A stretch of 64,000 nucleotides of DNA from Clostridia bacterium (GCA_900763875.1 CAAFLX010000037.1:1-64000); one strand, 5' to 3'. Numbered from the stretch's first letter, positions 17,170 through 25,292 are shown. Numbers and translations are program-made. Notes: generated by a model from the sequence alone, not told the origin.

Positions 17170-18546
17170 ATGGTTACAATCTCAACTGCGGATAAGGCTT
17201 TGAAGACCTTTTATCTCGGCGTGCTTGCCGATCAACTCAACGTGGGCGTAAACCCCCTTCTTGCAAAAATCGGTCAAACTTCTGCCGACGTTTGGGGCAA
17301 GGAAGTCAAAAAACTTGCGCCCTACGGTATCAACGGCGGCGTGGGTAGCGGAGAGGAAAACGACAATCTTCCTCAGAGCGGCGGAAACAACTACGCTCAA
17401 TTTACCCTCACCCTCAAAAACTTGTTTGGCAAAATCGAGCTTTCGGACAAAGCTATTCGCGCCTCCCAAAATAACGCAGGCGCATTCGTCAACTTGCTCA
17501 ACGCCGAAATGGACGGATTGCTCAAAGCAAGCAAATTCAACTTCGGTCGTATGCTCTACGGCGACGGCAGCGGTCTTTTGGCAACCACCGTCACAAATAC
17601 CACCACTGCAAAAAACAAAATTCAAGTGGACAATATCAAGGGACTTATCGAGGGTATGACTATCGACGTTTACTCTGCGCAAGGCGTCAAGGACGCACAT
17701 ATGTCAGGCGGCAGAATCACCTCTATCGACAGAGTGAACAAAATCGTCACCGTGTCGCAACCCTCTTCGAGCGTGCTAGGCGCAGGTTGCAAAATCTACG
17801 TGCAAGGCTCAAAAGGCAACGAAATCACCGGTCTTGAAGCAATATTCGGCGACAGCGAATATATCTACGGACTCAAAAGAAGCGATTATTCCTTCTTGAA
17901 ACCCTACACCAAGACTATCGCAAAAGCCGTGAGCATCGGCGCGATTCAGGACGCTATCGACGCCGTTGAGGAAAACGCGGGTGGCAGCATCGACTTCATC
18001 GTCGCCTCTTATAAGATGAGAAAACAATACGTTGACGCTCTTTGCAAAAACCGCACGAATATCGACTATCTCACCCTCGACGGCGGCTATAAAGCGTTGT
18101 CGTATTCGGGTATTCCGTTTGTTGCGGATAGGTTTGTCGGCGACAACGATATGTACTTGCTCAACAGCCAAGACTTCAAACTCCATCAACTTTGCGACTG
18201 GCGTTGGCTCGAAGGCGAGGGCGGTACGGTGCTCCACCAAGTGGCAGGCAAAGCCTGTTATAGCGCAACCCTCGTCAAGTATGCCGACTTGCTTTGCGAA
18301 AGACCTATGGGGCAGGCAAAACTCACCTTTTCGGGAAGCGACGCCGACTACTACTACGTCACGTTCGACTCAAACGGCGGCAGTAAAGTGCCTACGCAAA
18401 TGGTTGCGCCCGGTGCAAAAGCCGTTCAGCCGTCCTCTCCCACCAAGACGGGCAAGGCGTTCGATTGCTGGAAACTCAACGGCGCGGAGTATAACTTCGA
18501 CACGCCCGTCAACGGCGATATCAACCTTGTGGCAGAATGGCTCTAA
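17170..18546 (+). CDS. major capsid protein with C-terminal InlB B-repeat domain
   Basis: This 458-residue protein follows the scaffold. Residues 1-390 are the likely HK97/P22-type coat (NLPQSGGNNYAQFTLTLKNL, LNAEMDGLLKASKFNFGRML, YSGIPFVADRF). Residues 394-458 are a separate Listeria-Bacteroides (InlB B / Flg_new) repeat: VTFDSNGGSKVP, then PTKTGKAFDCW and INLVAEWL, the beta-grasp hallmark ending in x-A-x-W. This would decorate the head surface. The same type of domain is repeated about a dozen times in the host protein at 29150-32857. An AGGAG lies 12 bases upstream, a little far. Confidence 0.88.
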   Translation: MVTISTADKALKTFYLGVLADQLNVGVNPLLAKIGQTSADVWGKEVKKLAPYGINGGVGSGEENDNLPQSGGNNYAQFTLTLKNLFGKIELSDKAIRASQNNAGAFVNLLNAEMDGLLKASKFNFGRMLYGDGSGLLATTVTNTTTAKNKIQVDNIKGLIEGMTIDVYSAQGVKDAHMSGGRITSIDRVNKIVTVSQPSSSVLGAGCKIYVQGSKGNEITGLEAIFGDSEYIYGLKRSDYSFLKPYTKTIAKAVSIGAIQDAIDAVEENAGGSIDFIVASYKMRKQYVDALCKNRTNIDYLTLDGGYKALSYSGIPFVADRFVGDNDMYLLNSQDFKLHQLCDWRWLEGEGGTVLHQVAGKACYSATLVKYADLLCERPMGQAKLTFSGSDADYYYVTFDSNGGSKVPTQMVAPGAKAVQPSSPTKTGKAFDCWKLNGAEYNFDTPVNGDINLVAEWL

Positions 18547-18550
18547 AAAT

Positions 18551-18853
18551 ATGGAACTGATGCTTGTCACACACGACCTGTTCAATATCGCCAATCGGCT
18601 CAAAAGCGTCGATAGGAGATATAAACTCTTTTTCAACCGAAAAAGAAACAGGTTTGAAATCTACGCGAACGGGGCAATGCAAATGGCATTGCCCTTCGAG
18701 CGTCTTGACGCTAGAACTTTGGACTACGCAAGAAAGACCAGACTCGAAAACCTCGAAAAAATTATGGCGGAAATCGAGAGAGAAAACGCGCGTATCGAAA
18801 TCGAGAACGCAAGAAAATCGCGCGATAAAATCCTCGCCGCCGCGGAGGGATAA
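18551..18853 (+). CDS. small phage structural-region protein
   Basis: This 100-residue protein starts 4 bases after the capsid stop. It begins with a compact alpha/beta part (YKLFFNRKRNRFEIYA, then MQMALPFERLDARTLDYARK) and ends with a 40-residue Glu/Arg helix (NLEKIMAEIERENARIEIEN) likely to be a coiled coil. Its family is not recognised. By position it could be a head decoration or head-neck protein. Confidence 0.75.
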   Translation: MELMLVTHDLFNIANRLKSVDRRYKLFFNRKRNRFEIYANGAMQMALPFERLDARTLDYARKTRLENLEKIMAEIERENARIEIENARKSRDKILAAAEG

Positions 18854-18854
18854 T

Positions 18855-19403
18855 ATGAAAATAAAAGACGTCGTCGGCGAGTGCCTCGTCAAAATGGGAC
18901 AAACCGACTTTTCAAACGAGCAAAATCTCGACGCTCAACAAATCGAGCTGAAAAACCAGTTGCTCGCTGCTATAAACATTATATATAGGGAAATCGTGAG
19001 CGAATATTTGCCGCTCTATCACACCCAAAAAGTTGCGGTTAAAGGTGGGAAAATCGACTGCAATTCGCTTGAAAAACAGATACTTTATCCCGTCAAAGTT
19101 GTCAGAAACGGCGAAAAACAGTCGTATTTTTCGGGCGCGGATTGCGTGCACTGCAACGTCGAGGGCGAAGTGGAGATAACGTATGCGTATATGCCGAGCA
19201 AACCGCTCGCGTTCGAGGACGAAATCGTCGATATGCGCCTCACAAGCGGCGTGCTGTCCGACGGCGCGCTGGGAGAGTTTTACTTCCAAAACAAAACTTT
19301 CGACCTCGCAAAAAGTTTCGACTCCGACTTCCGCGCCAAAATCGGCGTGCTGCGCTATAAGGGCAAAAATCTCCGCATAAAGGCAAGGAGGTGGCAGGCG
19401 TGA
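18855..19403 (+). CDS. head-tail adaptor (P22 gp4 / T7 gp11-like position)
   Basis: This 182-residue protein sits between the capsid region and the nozzle protein. It starts MKIKDVVGECLVKMG and has a helical N-terminus with NQLLAAINIIYREIVSEYLP, then a beta-rich middle and a basic end. Helical N-termini of this sort are typical of podovirus adaptors, which bind below the portal. GGAGGGA lies 7 bases upstream. The assignment rests on order and size rather than on a motif. Confidence 0.7.
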   Translation: MKIKDVVGECLVKMGQTDFSNEQNLDAQQIELKNQLLAAINIIYREIVSEYLPLYHTQKVAVKGGKIDCNSLEKQILYPVKVVRNGEKQSYFSGADCVHCNVEGEVEITYAYMPSKPLAFEDEIVDMRLTSGVLSDGALGEFYFQNKTFDLAKSFDSDFRAKIGVLRYKGKNLRIKARRWQA

Positions 19404-20842
19404 GGGCGGTGCGAACGTATAAAAAGCGAATAAGAGTGGGGTTTTCGGGAATAGTCAACTCCCAAGACGAGGCGGTGCTCGGGCTCGAATACGCAAAATC
19501 TTGCCGTAATTTTGCCTTTGAAAAAGGCGTGATAAACGGTAAAATCGGCGTGGAAAAGGGAAAGGGATATTATGCTTTTCCAAGCACAGACAGACACGAA
19601 TACCCGACGTTCGGGCAAGACAAGAAAATCGTAAAATTGTTCCAATATCAAAAACAACTCGAAAAAAGCCAATACTCCGACGATAGGTTGGTTGCGATTT
19701 TAAGCGACGGCTCGGTGTGGCATACGCCTATGTTTTGGAAAATGGGAAAGTGGGAAAAGTTTGAAAACTTTATGCTCACGGGACAATCCGAGGGCGTCAA
19801 CTACAACTATAACGGCAAGGACGTTTTGCTGATGTGTTCCTCGGACGACGGACTGTTTATCGTCAACGACAAAATGGTGACGTACTGCTCTAACGCGCCA
19901 AAGTTTACCTCAATCACCGTGCACAACGAAAGGGTGTTCGGAACTGTCAACGGCATCGGCAATCAGGTGTGGTTTTCAGACGACTTCGACCCCGCAAATT
20001 GGAAAGTGTCGCCAACCGAGGCAGGCTATATAAGTTTTGCCGACGATCTCGGCAGCGCAATCAAAGTCGTGTCCTTCCTCAACTACCTGTACGTGTTTAG
20101 GGACTATGGAATCTTCCGCCTCACCGCATACGGCGATCAGAACGATTTTATTATGAAAAAGGTGTTTACCGATACGGGACGCATATATAAAGACTCGATT
20201 GTGATGTGTGGCGACAAAATTATGTTTTGTGCCGAGGACGGAGTTTATGCCTTTGACGGCTACAATGCGGTGAAAGTCGGAAAGGAATTTCCAAGCGCAA
20301 TTGACAAGCGAGAAACATGCGCCGGATACCTCGAAAACAAGTATTATCTTGCGTGTAGACTGGACGAGCTTGGGGGAGAAGGAAACAACGCCGTTGTCAG
20401 ATTCGACACCGAAACAAAGGACGTGTCAGTGCTGTCGGGCGTGCGCGTTTCGAGCTTTTGCAGCGTTAAAACTTCAAACGGTTCGGATATGCTTTGCACC
20501 TTTGAAGACGGCAAGAAAAACGTGGTGGGTATGTTGAGCGAGGACGGCAAAAACTTTGAGTCCGTCACAAAAAAAGTGTACGAAAGCCCCGAAACTACGC
20601 TCGGATATCCGACCTGCAAGACGGTGCGAGGAGCGTCGATTTTCACAAAATATCCGCTCACTCTCGCCGTGGTCGTTGACGGAAAAAGATTTGCGTTTAG
20701 GGTGCAGGGGCGCGATTGCCAACAGTACGTGCCCATCGAAAAGTGCGGCGTGAGAATCAAATTTGAATTGACGTCGGAGTGCGAAAAAGCATACGTCGCG
20801 CCCATCGTGGTTGACCTCGACGTCGAAAGGAGCAGATTGTGA
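19400..20842 (+). CDS. podovirus tail nozzle / tubular protein, beta-propeller-like
   Basis: This 480-residue, beta-rich protein has repeated blade-like stretches (FTSITVHNERVFGTVNG, VVSFLNYLYVFRDYGIFRL, KIMFCAEDGVYAFDGYN). Repeats of this kind occur in the nozzle proteins of short-tailed phages such as P22 gp10 and T7 gp12. I chose the GTG at 19400, which overlaps the previous stop and lies 8 bases after AAGGAGG, over the GTG at 19391 inside that site. The next gene starts in its last codon. No enzyme motif is present. Confidence 0.75.
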   Translation: MRAVRTYKKRIRVGFSGIVNSQDEAVLGLEYAKSCRNFAFEKGVINGKIGVEKGKGYYAFPSTDRHEYPTFGQDKKIVKLFQYQKQLEKSQYSDDRLVAILSDGSVWHTPMFWKMGKWEKFENFMLTGQSEGVNYNYNGKDVLLMCSSDDGLFIVNDKMVTYCSNAPKFTSITVHNERVFGTVNGIGNQVWFSDDFDPANWKVSPTEAGYISFADDLGSAIKVVSFLNYLYVFRDYGIFRLTAYGDQNDFIMKKVFTDTGRIYKDSIVMCGDKIMFCAEDGVYAFDGYNAVKVGKEFPSAIDKRETCAGYLENKYYLACRLDELGGEGNNAVVRFDTETKDVSVLSGVRVSSFCSVKTSNGSDMLCTFEDGKKNVVGMLSEDGKNFESVTKKVYESPETTLGYPTCKTVRGASIFTKYPLTLAVVVDGKRFAFRVQGRDCQQYVPIEKCGVRIKFELTSECEKAYVAPIVVDLDVERSRL

Positions 20843-20979
20843 ATATAAACGAAATCATAGCGTCAATAGAGGAGCTGACAGTCAAGGTCGCATACCTCGA
20901 AAAAGTTGCCGCAAACCTCAAATCCACCGTCGAGAGCCTCTCGAAAAGAGTTAGCGCGCTCGAAAATCAATCAGCATAG
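20839..20979 (+). CDS. 46-residue coiled-coil phage protein
   Basis: The GTG start overlaps the nozzle stop (GTGA) and is preceded by AAAGGAG. The product reads as one heptad-repeat helix (IEELTVKVAYLEKVAANL, then VESLSKRVSALENQ) with hydrophobic residues at a and d positions. It may be a trimeric or tetrameric spacer, or a tail-tip component. It is too short for family assignment, but the coupling and clean heptads make it a real gene. Confidence 0.72.
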   Translation: MNINEIIASIEELTVKVAYLEKVAANLKSTVESLSKRVSALENQSA

Positions 20980-20988
20980 GAGGTGCTT

Positions 20989-22014
20989 ATGTCATCAGTG
21001 TGGGATGAAATAAAAGACCTGTTCAAGACCGAACAACAGCTTGAACGGGAAAGACAACAAAAAATCAACGACGCCATAAAAAAAGAGGCGGACGTGTCAA
21101 AAAAACTTGCCGAACTCGATAAGCAGTATAAGGATTCGCTCCCGAAAGAGGAGAAAATCGACGTCGATAAAATCTTCCCGAAAGAGTCGGGACTCAAAGA
21201 AATCGAATATACGCCCGAAAGCGACGAGGATATCGTCAAAAGAGCGCAAAGCGCAACCGATAGCACCAAATTTGCGGCGCAAACCAAGATTAAAGATAGG
21301 TTCGAGCAGGCGGTGGACGCTTTGAAAGAGGATAAATCTTCCGCAAGAGAAAGCCTTGCCGACAGCTATTCAAACCTCGAAAAACTCTATGACGAGCTGA
21401 AAGAAAGGGCGAATAACGACTCCATTAGGCGCGGACTTGCAAGAAGCAGCGTTGCAACAAATCGTATCGACGCACTCGACAGACAGCACGCAAATTCCGC
21501 AACCGAGGCGGAAAAGGCATATATCGGCGAGGTCGCAAAAATCGACGGGGAAATATCAAGGCTCGAAAGAGAAAAGGATAGCGCGCTCGAACAGCTGGAT
21601 ATTAAGTCCGCTGCCGACCTTGACGCGTCTATTGCAAAGCTCAAGGGCGAAAGAGATGAGAAAGTCGAGGAATATGAGAAGTATAACAACGATATCCGCA
21701 AAAAAGAAGCGGCGTTCCAAGATGATAGGCAAAAGAAAATCGACAACTACCTCAAAGCCGAGGAAGCGCGCAAAAAACAAAAAGAAGAGGAACAGGCAGA
21801 GTTTGAAAAACACTTTGGGTATAGCGGCGCAAAGTCCGAAAACTATTCGGAAAGATACCGCATCGCCTATGAGTTTTACAGCTCGCTTTCTCCCGATATC
21901 GCCGTGGACGCTCTCAAAGCATCGCCGAATATGAAATACTATTTGGGCAATCTTTATGACACTCTTATGGCATCGCTAAAAAGCAAGCGAAAAATGCAAA
22001 AGTTTTATTTTTGA
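20989..22014 (+). CDS. long charged coiled-coil protein closing the phage cassette
   Basis: This 341-residue protein is almost entirely Lys/Glu/Asp/Arg helix (for example DGEISRLEREKDSALEQL and KLKGERDEKVEEYEKYNND), with a short globular end (YRIAYEFYSSLSPDIAVDAL). An AGGAGG lies 6 bases before the ATG at 20989. The position after the nozzle would suit an ejection (internal virion) or tail-shaft protein. Such charged helical proteins are typical of ejected podovirus proteins, but this is inference. A strong terminator follows at once, so the operon ends here. Confidence 0.7.
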   Translation: MSSVWDEIKDLFKTEQQLERERQQKINDAIKKEADVSKKLAELDKQYKDSLPKEEKIDVDKIFPKESGLKEIEYTPESDEDIVKRAQSATDSTKFAAQTKIKDRFEQAVDALKEDKSSARESLADSYSNLEKLYDELKERANNDSIRRGLARSSVATNRIDALDRQHANSATEAEKAYIGEVAKIDGEISRLEREKDSALEQLDIKSAADLDASIAKLKGERDEKVEEYEKYNNDIRKKEAAFQDDRQKKIDNYLKAEEARKKQKEEEQAEFEKHFGYSGAKSENYSERYRIAYEFYSSLSPDIAVDALKASPNMKYYLGNLYDTLMASLKSKRKMQKFYF

Positions 22015-22049
22015 AAAACGCGAGAGCAATTCTGCTCTCGCGTTTTTGC
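22014..22049 (+). terminator. terminator of the phage cassette
   Basis: A perfect 10-bp stem, CGCGAGAGCA / TGCTCTCGCG, with a 4-base loop is flanked by AAAAA and TTTTT. It would also serve the minus-strand peptidase gene that ends at 22072. Confidence 0.88.
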
Positions 22050-22071
22050 GTTGATTGTCAAATTTTTTGAA

Positions 22072-23457
22072 TCACTTGAAACTGACTTTCGAGATGAGAT
22101 CGGCGTAGGCTTTGACGTAGATTGCAAAGATTGCTTCCATTGCTTTTAAGGTCAACCTTTCGTTGGGTTGATGAATTATCATCTCGCCGAATCCCTGCAT
22201 TTCAGGGCCGAACGCAACGCAGTTTTGAAACTCTCTTGCATACGTGCCGCCGGGGGTGCAAATGGGTTTGGCACTCTTGTCGCCCGTCACGTCCTTGTAG
22301 GCGTTTGTCAACACTTGTATCATGTCGGAATCGGGGTCGATTTTGAATCCGACAGATTCGCTCAAAAGTGTGACTTTTGCGCAAATCTCGTTTTTAAGCG
22401 TCGATTTTACACCGTTTAACATAGTGTTTGTATCGGTTGAGAAGGGAAGGCGAGAGTTTATTTTGATTGAGAACTTGCCGTCTTCAAAGTGGCACAAACC
22501 GACGTTGACGGCAATCTTGCCGTACTCGTCTTCGGCAAAACAACCGAGCTTTTCGCCGTGTACGCAGGTGGAAATATACTCGTTGTAGATACGCACGAAG
22601 TCGCAATTCACAACGCCGTTTAATGCGTCGATTGCATAGGAGATTGCGTTGACTCCGCATTGAGGTATCGAGCCGTGTGCCGCTTTGCCGTGCACTGTGA
22701 AAGTGAGGGTTTGTCCGCTTATCGTATGCTCGTTTGCAATGGCGTTTTTCTCAAGTGCCGCGCAAATTTTTGCCGCAACTTCCTGCGCGTTTTCGCCGTT
22801 TGTATCAAGAGTGAGGGTGCATACGTCGGGCACTGCGTTTATCACGATTCCTCCGTCAAGGCGCACAAGTTTTACGCCGTCGCCGAGAGAGGATTCGCCT
22901 TTGATTTCGATGCTGTTGATTGTCTTTTCCGCAAAAATGACGGGGAACTCCGAGTCGGGCGATACGCCGTAGGATATAGGCTCGTCAACTTTGAGATAGT
23001 GCTCCATGCACAGCGAGCCGGTCTCCTCGTTGCAACCGAATATCACGCGCACGCGCTTGTCGAATTTGAATCCGTCGTCCATAAGAGCTTTGATTGCATA
23101 CAGCGAGATTATCGCAGGGCCTTTGTCGTCAAGCGTGCCTCTGCCCCATATCGCGTCCTCGGCAAGTGCGCCCGAATAGGGCGGATATTTCCACCCGTCG
23201 CCCTCCGGCACGACGTCGAGATGCCCCACGATGCCAACAAGCTCGTCGCCCTCGCCGACCTCGGCATAGCCGCAGTAACCGTCAAGATTCACCGTGCGAA
23301 AGCCAAGCTCCTTGGCAACGGATAGCACGTATTCAAGACAATCCTTGTTGCCCTGTCCAAACGGCCCGCCAAGCACGGGCTTGTCAAGCACCGTCTTGAT
23401 TTTCACCGCGTTTTGAATGGTTTGTATCATTTGAGGATAATACTTTTTGAGATCCAT
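22072..23457 (-). CDS. M20 family dipeptidase (Sapep/PepV-like)
   Basis: This 461-residue cytoplasmic zinc dipeptidase has metal ligands in GHLDVVP, GRGTLDDKGP and GCNEETGS, an Asp in GVSPDSEFP and a C-terminal His in MIIHQPNE. A lid domain (about 190-330) lies between the metal motifs, as in PepV. The ATG follows GGAGG by 6 bases. A promoter TTGCGC-17-TATAAT lies just upstream. It is a single-gene unit convergent with the phage cassette. Confidence 0.92.
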   Translation of the reverse strand: MDLKKYYPQMIQTIQNAVKIKTVLDKPVLGGPFGQGNKDCLEYVLSVAKELGFRTVNLDGYCGYAEVGEGDELVGIVGHLDVVPEGDGWKYPPYSGALAEDAIWGRGTLDDKGPAIISLYAIKALMDDGFKFDKRVRVIFGCNEETGSLCMEHYLKVDEPISYGVSPDSEFPVIFAEKTINSIEIKGESSLGDGVKLVRLDGGIVINAVPDVCTLTLDTNGENAQEVAAKICAALEKNAIANEHTISGQTLTFTVHGKAAHGSIPQCGVNAISYAIDALNGVVNCDFVRIYNEYISTCVHGEKLGCFAEDEYGKIAVNVGLCHFEDGKFSIKINSRLPFSTDTNTMLNGVKSTLKNEICAKVTLLSESVGFKIDPDSDMIQVLTNAYKDVTGDKSAKPICTPGGTYAREFQNCVAFGPEMQGFGEMIIHQPNERLTLKAMEAIFAIYVKAYADLISKVSFK

Positions 23458-23483
23458 ATTCGCCTCCGAATTTCGATGAACAA

Positions 23484-23512
23484 ATTATAGCACGCAACGA
23501 TGTCGCGCGCAA
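23484..23512 (-). promoter_or_regulatory. sigma-A promoter of the M20 peptidase
   Basis: On the minus strand it reads TTGCGC, 17 bases, TATAAT, followed by a leader of about 20 bases containing GGAGG. Confidence 0.65.
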
Positions 23513-23530
23513 GAAGAATCGAACAAGACG

Positions 23531-23861
23531 CTCAACGCAAACACACTGCGTGTCATGTTTCTTTTATATTTGGCGCACGCTTGTATGCAAGCATACGGTT
23601 TTGCTATAGTAATGTGCATTTTGAGATGCACTTCCGTGCCGCTCCATTGACACTCAACGCAAACACACTGCGTGTCATATTTCTTTTATATTTGGCGCAC
23701 GCTTGTATGCAAGCATACGGTTTTGCTATAGTAATGTGCATTTTGAGATGCACTTCCGTGCCGCTCCATTGACACTCAACGCAAACGCACTGCGTGTGCT
23801 ATTTCTTTTATATTTGGCGCGCGTTGTATGCAAGCATACAGTGCGCCAAATATAAAAGAAA
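23531..23861. repeat. 122-bp tandem repeat, 2.6 copies, with inverted end
   Basis: Units start at 23531, 23653 and 23775 with CTCAACGCAAAC. Each contains TTTCTTTTATATTTGGCGC, GTATGCAAGCATAC and TGCATTTTGAGATGCA. Copies 1 and 2 are almost identical. Copy 3 stops after the GTATGCAAGCATAC palindrome and is followed by an inverted copy of the TTTCTTTTATATTTGGCGC arm (23843-23861). This gives a 19-bp perfect stem next to the tRNA-Gln terminator. No gene is supported in 23513-23850. Confidence 0.9.
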
Positions 23862-23884
23862 CACCCTCACAAGTGAGGGTGTTT
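23851..23884 (-). terminator. terminator of tRNA-Gln
   Basis: On the minus strand, AAACACCCTCAC / GTGAGGGTGTTT with a two-base loop is followed by TTCTTTTAT. It lies a few bases beyond the tRNA 3' end. Confidence 0.75.
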
Positions 23885-23888
23885 GCGT

Positions 23889-23962
23889 TGGCAGGAGCTA
23901 TAGGAATCGAACCTACACAGTGGGAGTCAGAGGCCCAAGTGCTACCACTACACCAAGCTCCA
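23889..23962 (-). tRNA. tRNA-Gln, anticodon CUG
   Basis: The 74-base cloverleaf has D-stem GTGT/GCAC, anticodon loop CTCTGAC (CUG), T-arm GTAGG-TTCGATT-CCTAT, discriminator G and encoded CCA. U1 and G73 are glutamine identity features. Position 1-72 would be a U-U mismatch and position 31-39 a C-U mismatch. A promoter TTGCCA-17-TATAAT lies upstream. Confidence 0.88.
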
Positions 23963-23973
23963 TCGCGTGTGTT

Positions 23974-24002
23974 ATTATATATCACCGCTCAAAGTTTGGC
24001 AA
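23974..24002 (-). promoter_or_regulatory. promoter of tRNA-Gln
   Basis: On the minus strand it reads TTGCCA, 17 bases, TATAAT. The -10 box ends 11 bases before the mature tRNA 5' end. Confidence 0.7.
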
Positions 24003-24072
24003 TCAATTTGGAATATCCAAAACAAAAAATAATGTCAAAAAGATAATTTTTGAGATAATTGACTTGTTTTTG

Positions 24073-24101
24073 TTGCAAAAATGCGCGATTTGATGTATAT
24101 T
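24073..24101 (+). promoter_or_regulatory. promoter of tRNA-Pro
   Basis: TTGCAA, 17 bases, TATATT. It would give a 5' leader of about 39 bases before the tRNA. Confidence 0.6.
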
Positions 24102-24146
24102 GCAATGGCAGTCAAATTGATTGAAGAATAATACAAGTTTATTTTT

Positions 24147-24223
24147 CGGGGTGTAGCGCAGTTTGGTAGCGCGTACGGTTCGGGACCGTAAGGCCGCGAG
24201 TTCAAGTCTCGCCACTCCGACCA
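24147..24223 (+). tRNA. tRNA-Pro, anticodon CGG
   Basis: The 77-base cloverleaf has acceptor CGGGGTG / CACTCCG, anticodon stem-loop TACGG-TTCGGGA-CCGTA, T-arm GCGAG-TTCAAGT-CTCGC and encoded CCA. C1-G72 and the CGG anticodon fit proline. A terminator-like hairpin follows directly. Confidence 0.95.
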
Positions 24224-24260
24224 AATTAAAAGCACGGGCAAACGTCCGTGCTTTTAATTT
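24224..24260. terminator. hairpin terminator after tRNA-Pro
   Basis: A long stem AAATTAAAAGCACGG / CCGTGCTTTTAATTT with an 8-base loop starts at the CCA end of the tRNA. The T-run is short, but the fold is very stable. Confidence 0.75.
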
Positions 24261-24316
24261 GGTCGAAATTGTCGGCAAATTGTTCGGAATGGACTCGGAA
24301 TAGACAAGGCTTGCGC

Positions 24317-24353
24317 AAAAACAGAACACGCTTGCGAGCGTGTTCTGTTTTTA
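24317..24353. terminator. bidirectional terminator before gtrA-type gene
   Basis: CAGAACACGCTT / AGCGTGTTCTG is flanked by AAAAA and TTTTT. It can end both the + tRNA transcript and the minus-strand gene ending at 24411. Confidence 0.8.
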
Positions 24354-24410
24354 TGGCGGTTTAATTTTATTCTTCAAATTTTAGTGTGCAAATTTTGGGC
24401 TCGCCTATGA

Positions 24411-25253
24411 TTATTTTTCGTCGGCATCGCAAACGGCATCGGATTCTGCGTCAAGTTTGCAATCAGGTTCGTCGTGCGATTTTACGGATTGCTTCTTTTC
24501 GCCCCAGTTGCGCATAACAAGATATTTGTTGCCGAGAAAACTTGTTATCAGCGCCGCTATGCCCGCAACCGCTTGCCCTGCCATGTTGAAGAGGAATGCC
24601 AAGAATCCGCTCGCATCGGGGCGCGCTCGCCAGCAAGCAGAGGTGATTGCGCCGCCCAAAAGCGTTTGCATAAAGATGATAAACACTGCAAGTATGGTGT
24701 ACATTATGCCGGAAACCACGACGTTGTTGGTGCAGTTGAACGTCTTTTTGCGGTTGAGTATGAACGTCAGCACTTGTCCTACAATCGAGCCAACCAAAAA
24801 GCCGATAAACTCCGCCGTCGTATCGTAACCGAATATCGCGAATTTGCCGACGGGAATACCAACAAACGGAGAAGCGAGCGTTCCGCCTGCAAGTCGCATA
24901 AGGGACAGCAAATAGGTGATGAGCATTTGTGAGCCGCCGCATATAAAACTGAACAGCGTGAACACAACCATTTGCCTCACGTCCTCGTTGGCGTTGATTT
25001 TGTCAACGAGTTTTTGAAGTTTGGGCGGCAGCTTACGCTTTTTTGCAGGTGCGCTTTGCGCCGCGCTATCGAGGTTTTGCGCGTTGTCGGCTGTTTTGTC
25101 CTCGTCACAAGTCGGGATTTGATCGTCCGCGCTTTTTGGCGTGAGAGAGTCCGATTGTTTCAAATCGTCAGGTTTTTCATCGTCCTTTTGGGTGGGAGGA
25201 TTTTTGATTTCAAATTCGTCGGCGCGAGCCGCGTCGCTTTTGTTTTCGTCCAT
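24411..25253 (-). CDS. GtrA-like family membrane protein
   Basis: This 280-residue protein has four hydrophobic helices between about 95 and 240, with the family-typical NRKKTFN after the second helix and GNKYLVMRNWG at the end of the fourth. GtrA proteins help move or attach lipid-linked sugars (undecaprenyl-phosphate glycans) at the membrane. The first 85 and last 25 residues are acidic and unstructured, and the interhelix loops are long. The protein is therefore about twice the usual length. The ATG follows AAGGACGG, and a strong promoter lies at 25293-25321. Confidence 0.82.
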   Translation of the reverse strand: MDENKSDAARADEFEIKNPPTQKDDEKPDDLKQSDSLTPKSADDQIPTCDEDKTADNAQNLDSAAQSAPAKKRKLPPKLQKLVDKINANEDVRQMVVFTLFSFICGGSQMLITYLLSLMRLAGGTLASPFVGIPVGKFAIFGYDTTAEFIGFLVGSIVGQVLTFILNRKKTFNCTNNVVVSGIMYTILAVFIIFMQTLLGGAITSACWRARPDASGFLAFLFNMAGQAVAGIAALITSFLGNKYLVMRNWGEKKQSVKSHDEPDCKLDAESDAVCDADEK

Positions 25254-25292
25254 ATTTTTCCGTCCTTATATAAGGAATATATCCTGATACAA

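Noticed and set aside
12721..22014. Complete prophage
   Set aside because: Integrase, repressor, replication, lysis and receptor-binding genes are all missing, and no attachment-site duplication was found at the edges. Only the virion module is supported.
23531..23861. 122-bp repeats read as a CRISPR array
   Set aside because: Copies are contiguous with no spacers, and the unit is far longer than a CRISPR repeat.
23889..24223. tRNA genes as the attachment site of the phage cassette
   Set aside because: The M20 peptidase lies between them and the cassette, and I see no tRNA fragment at the other end.
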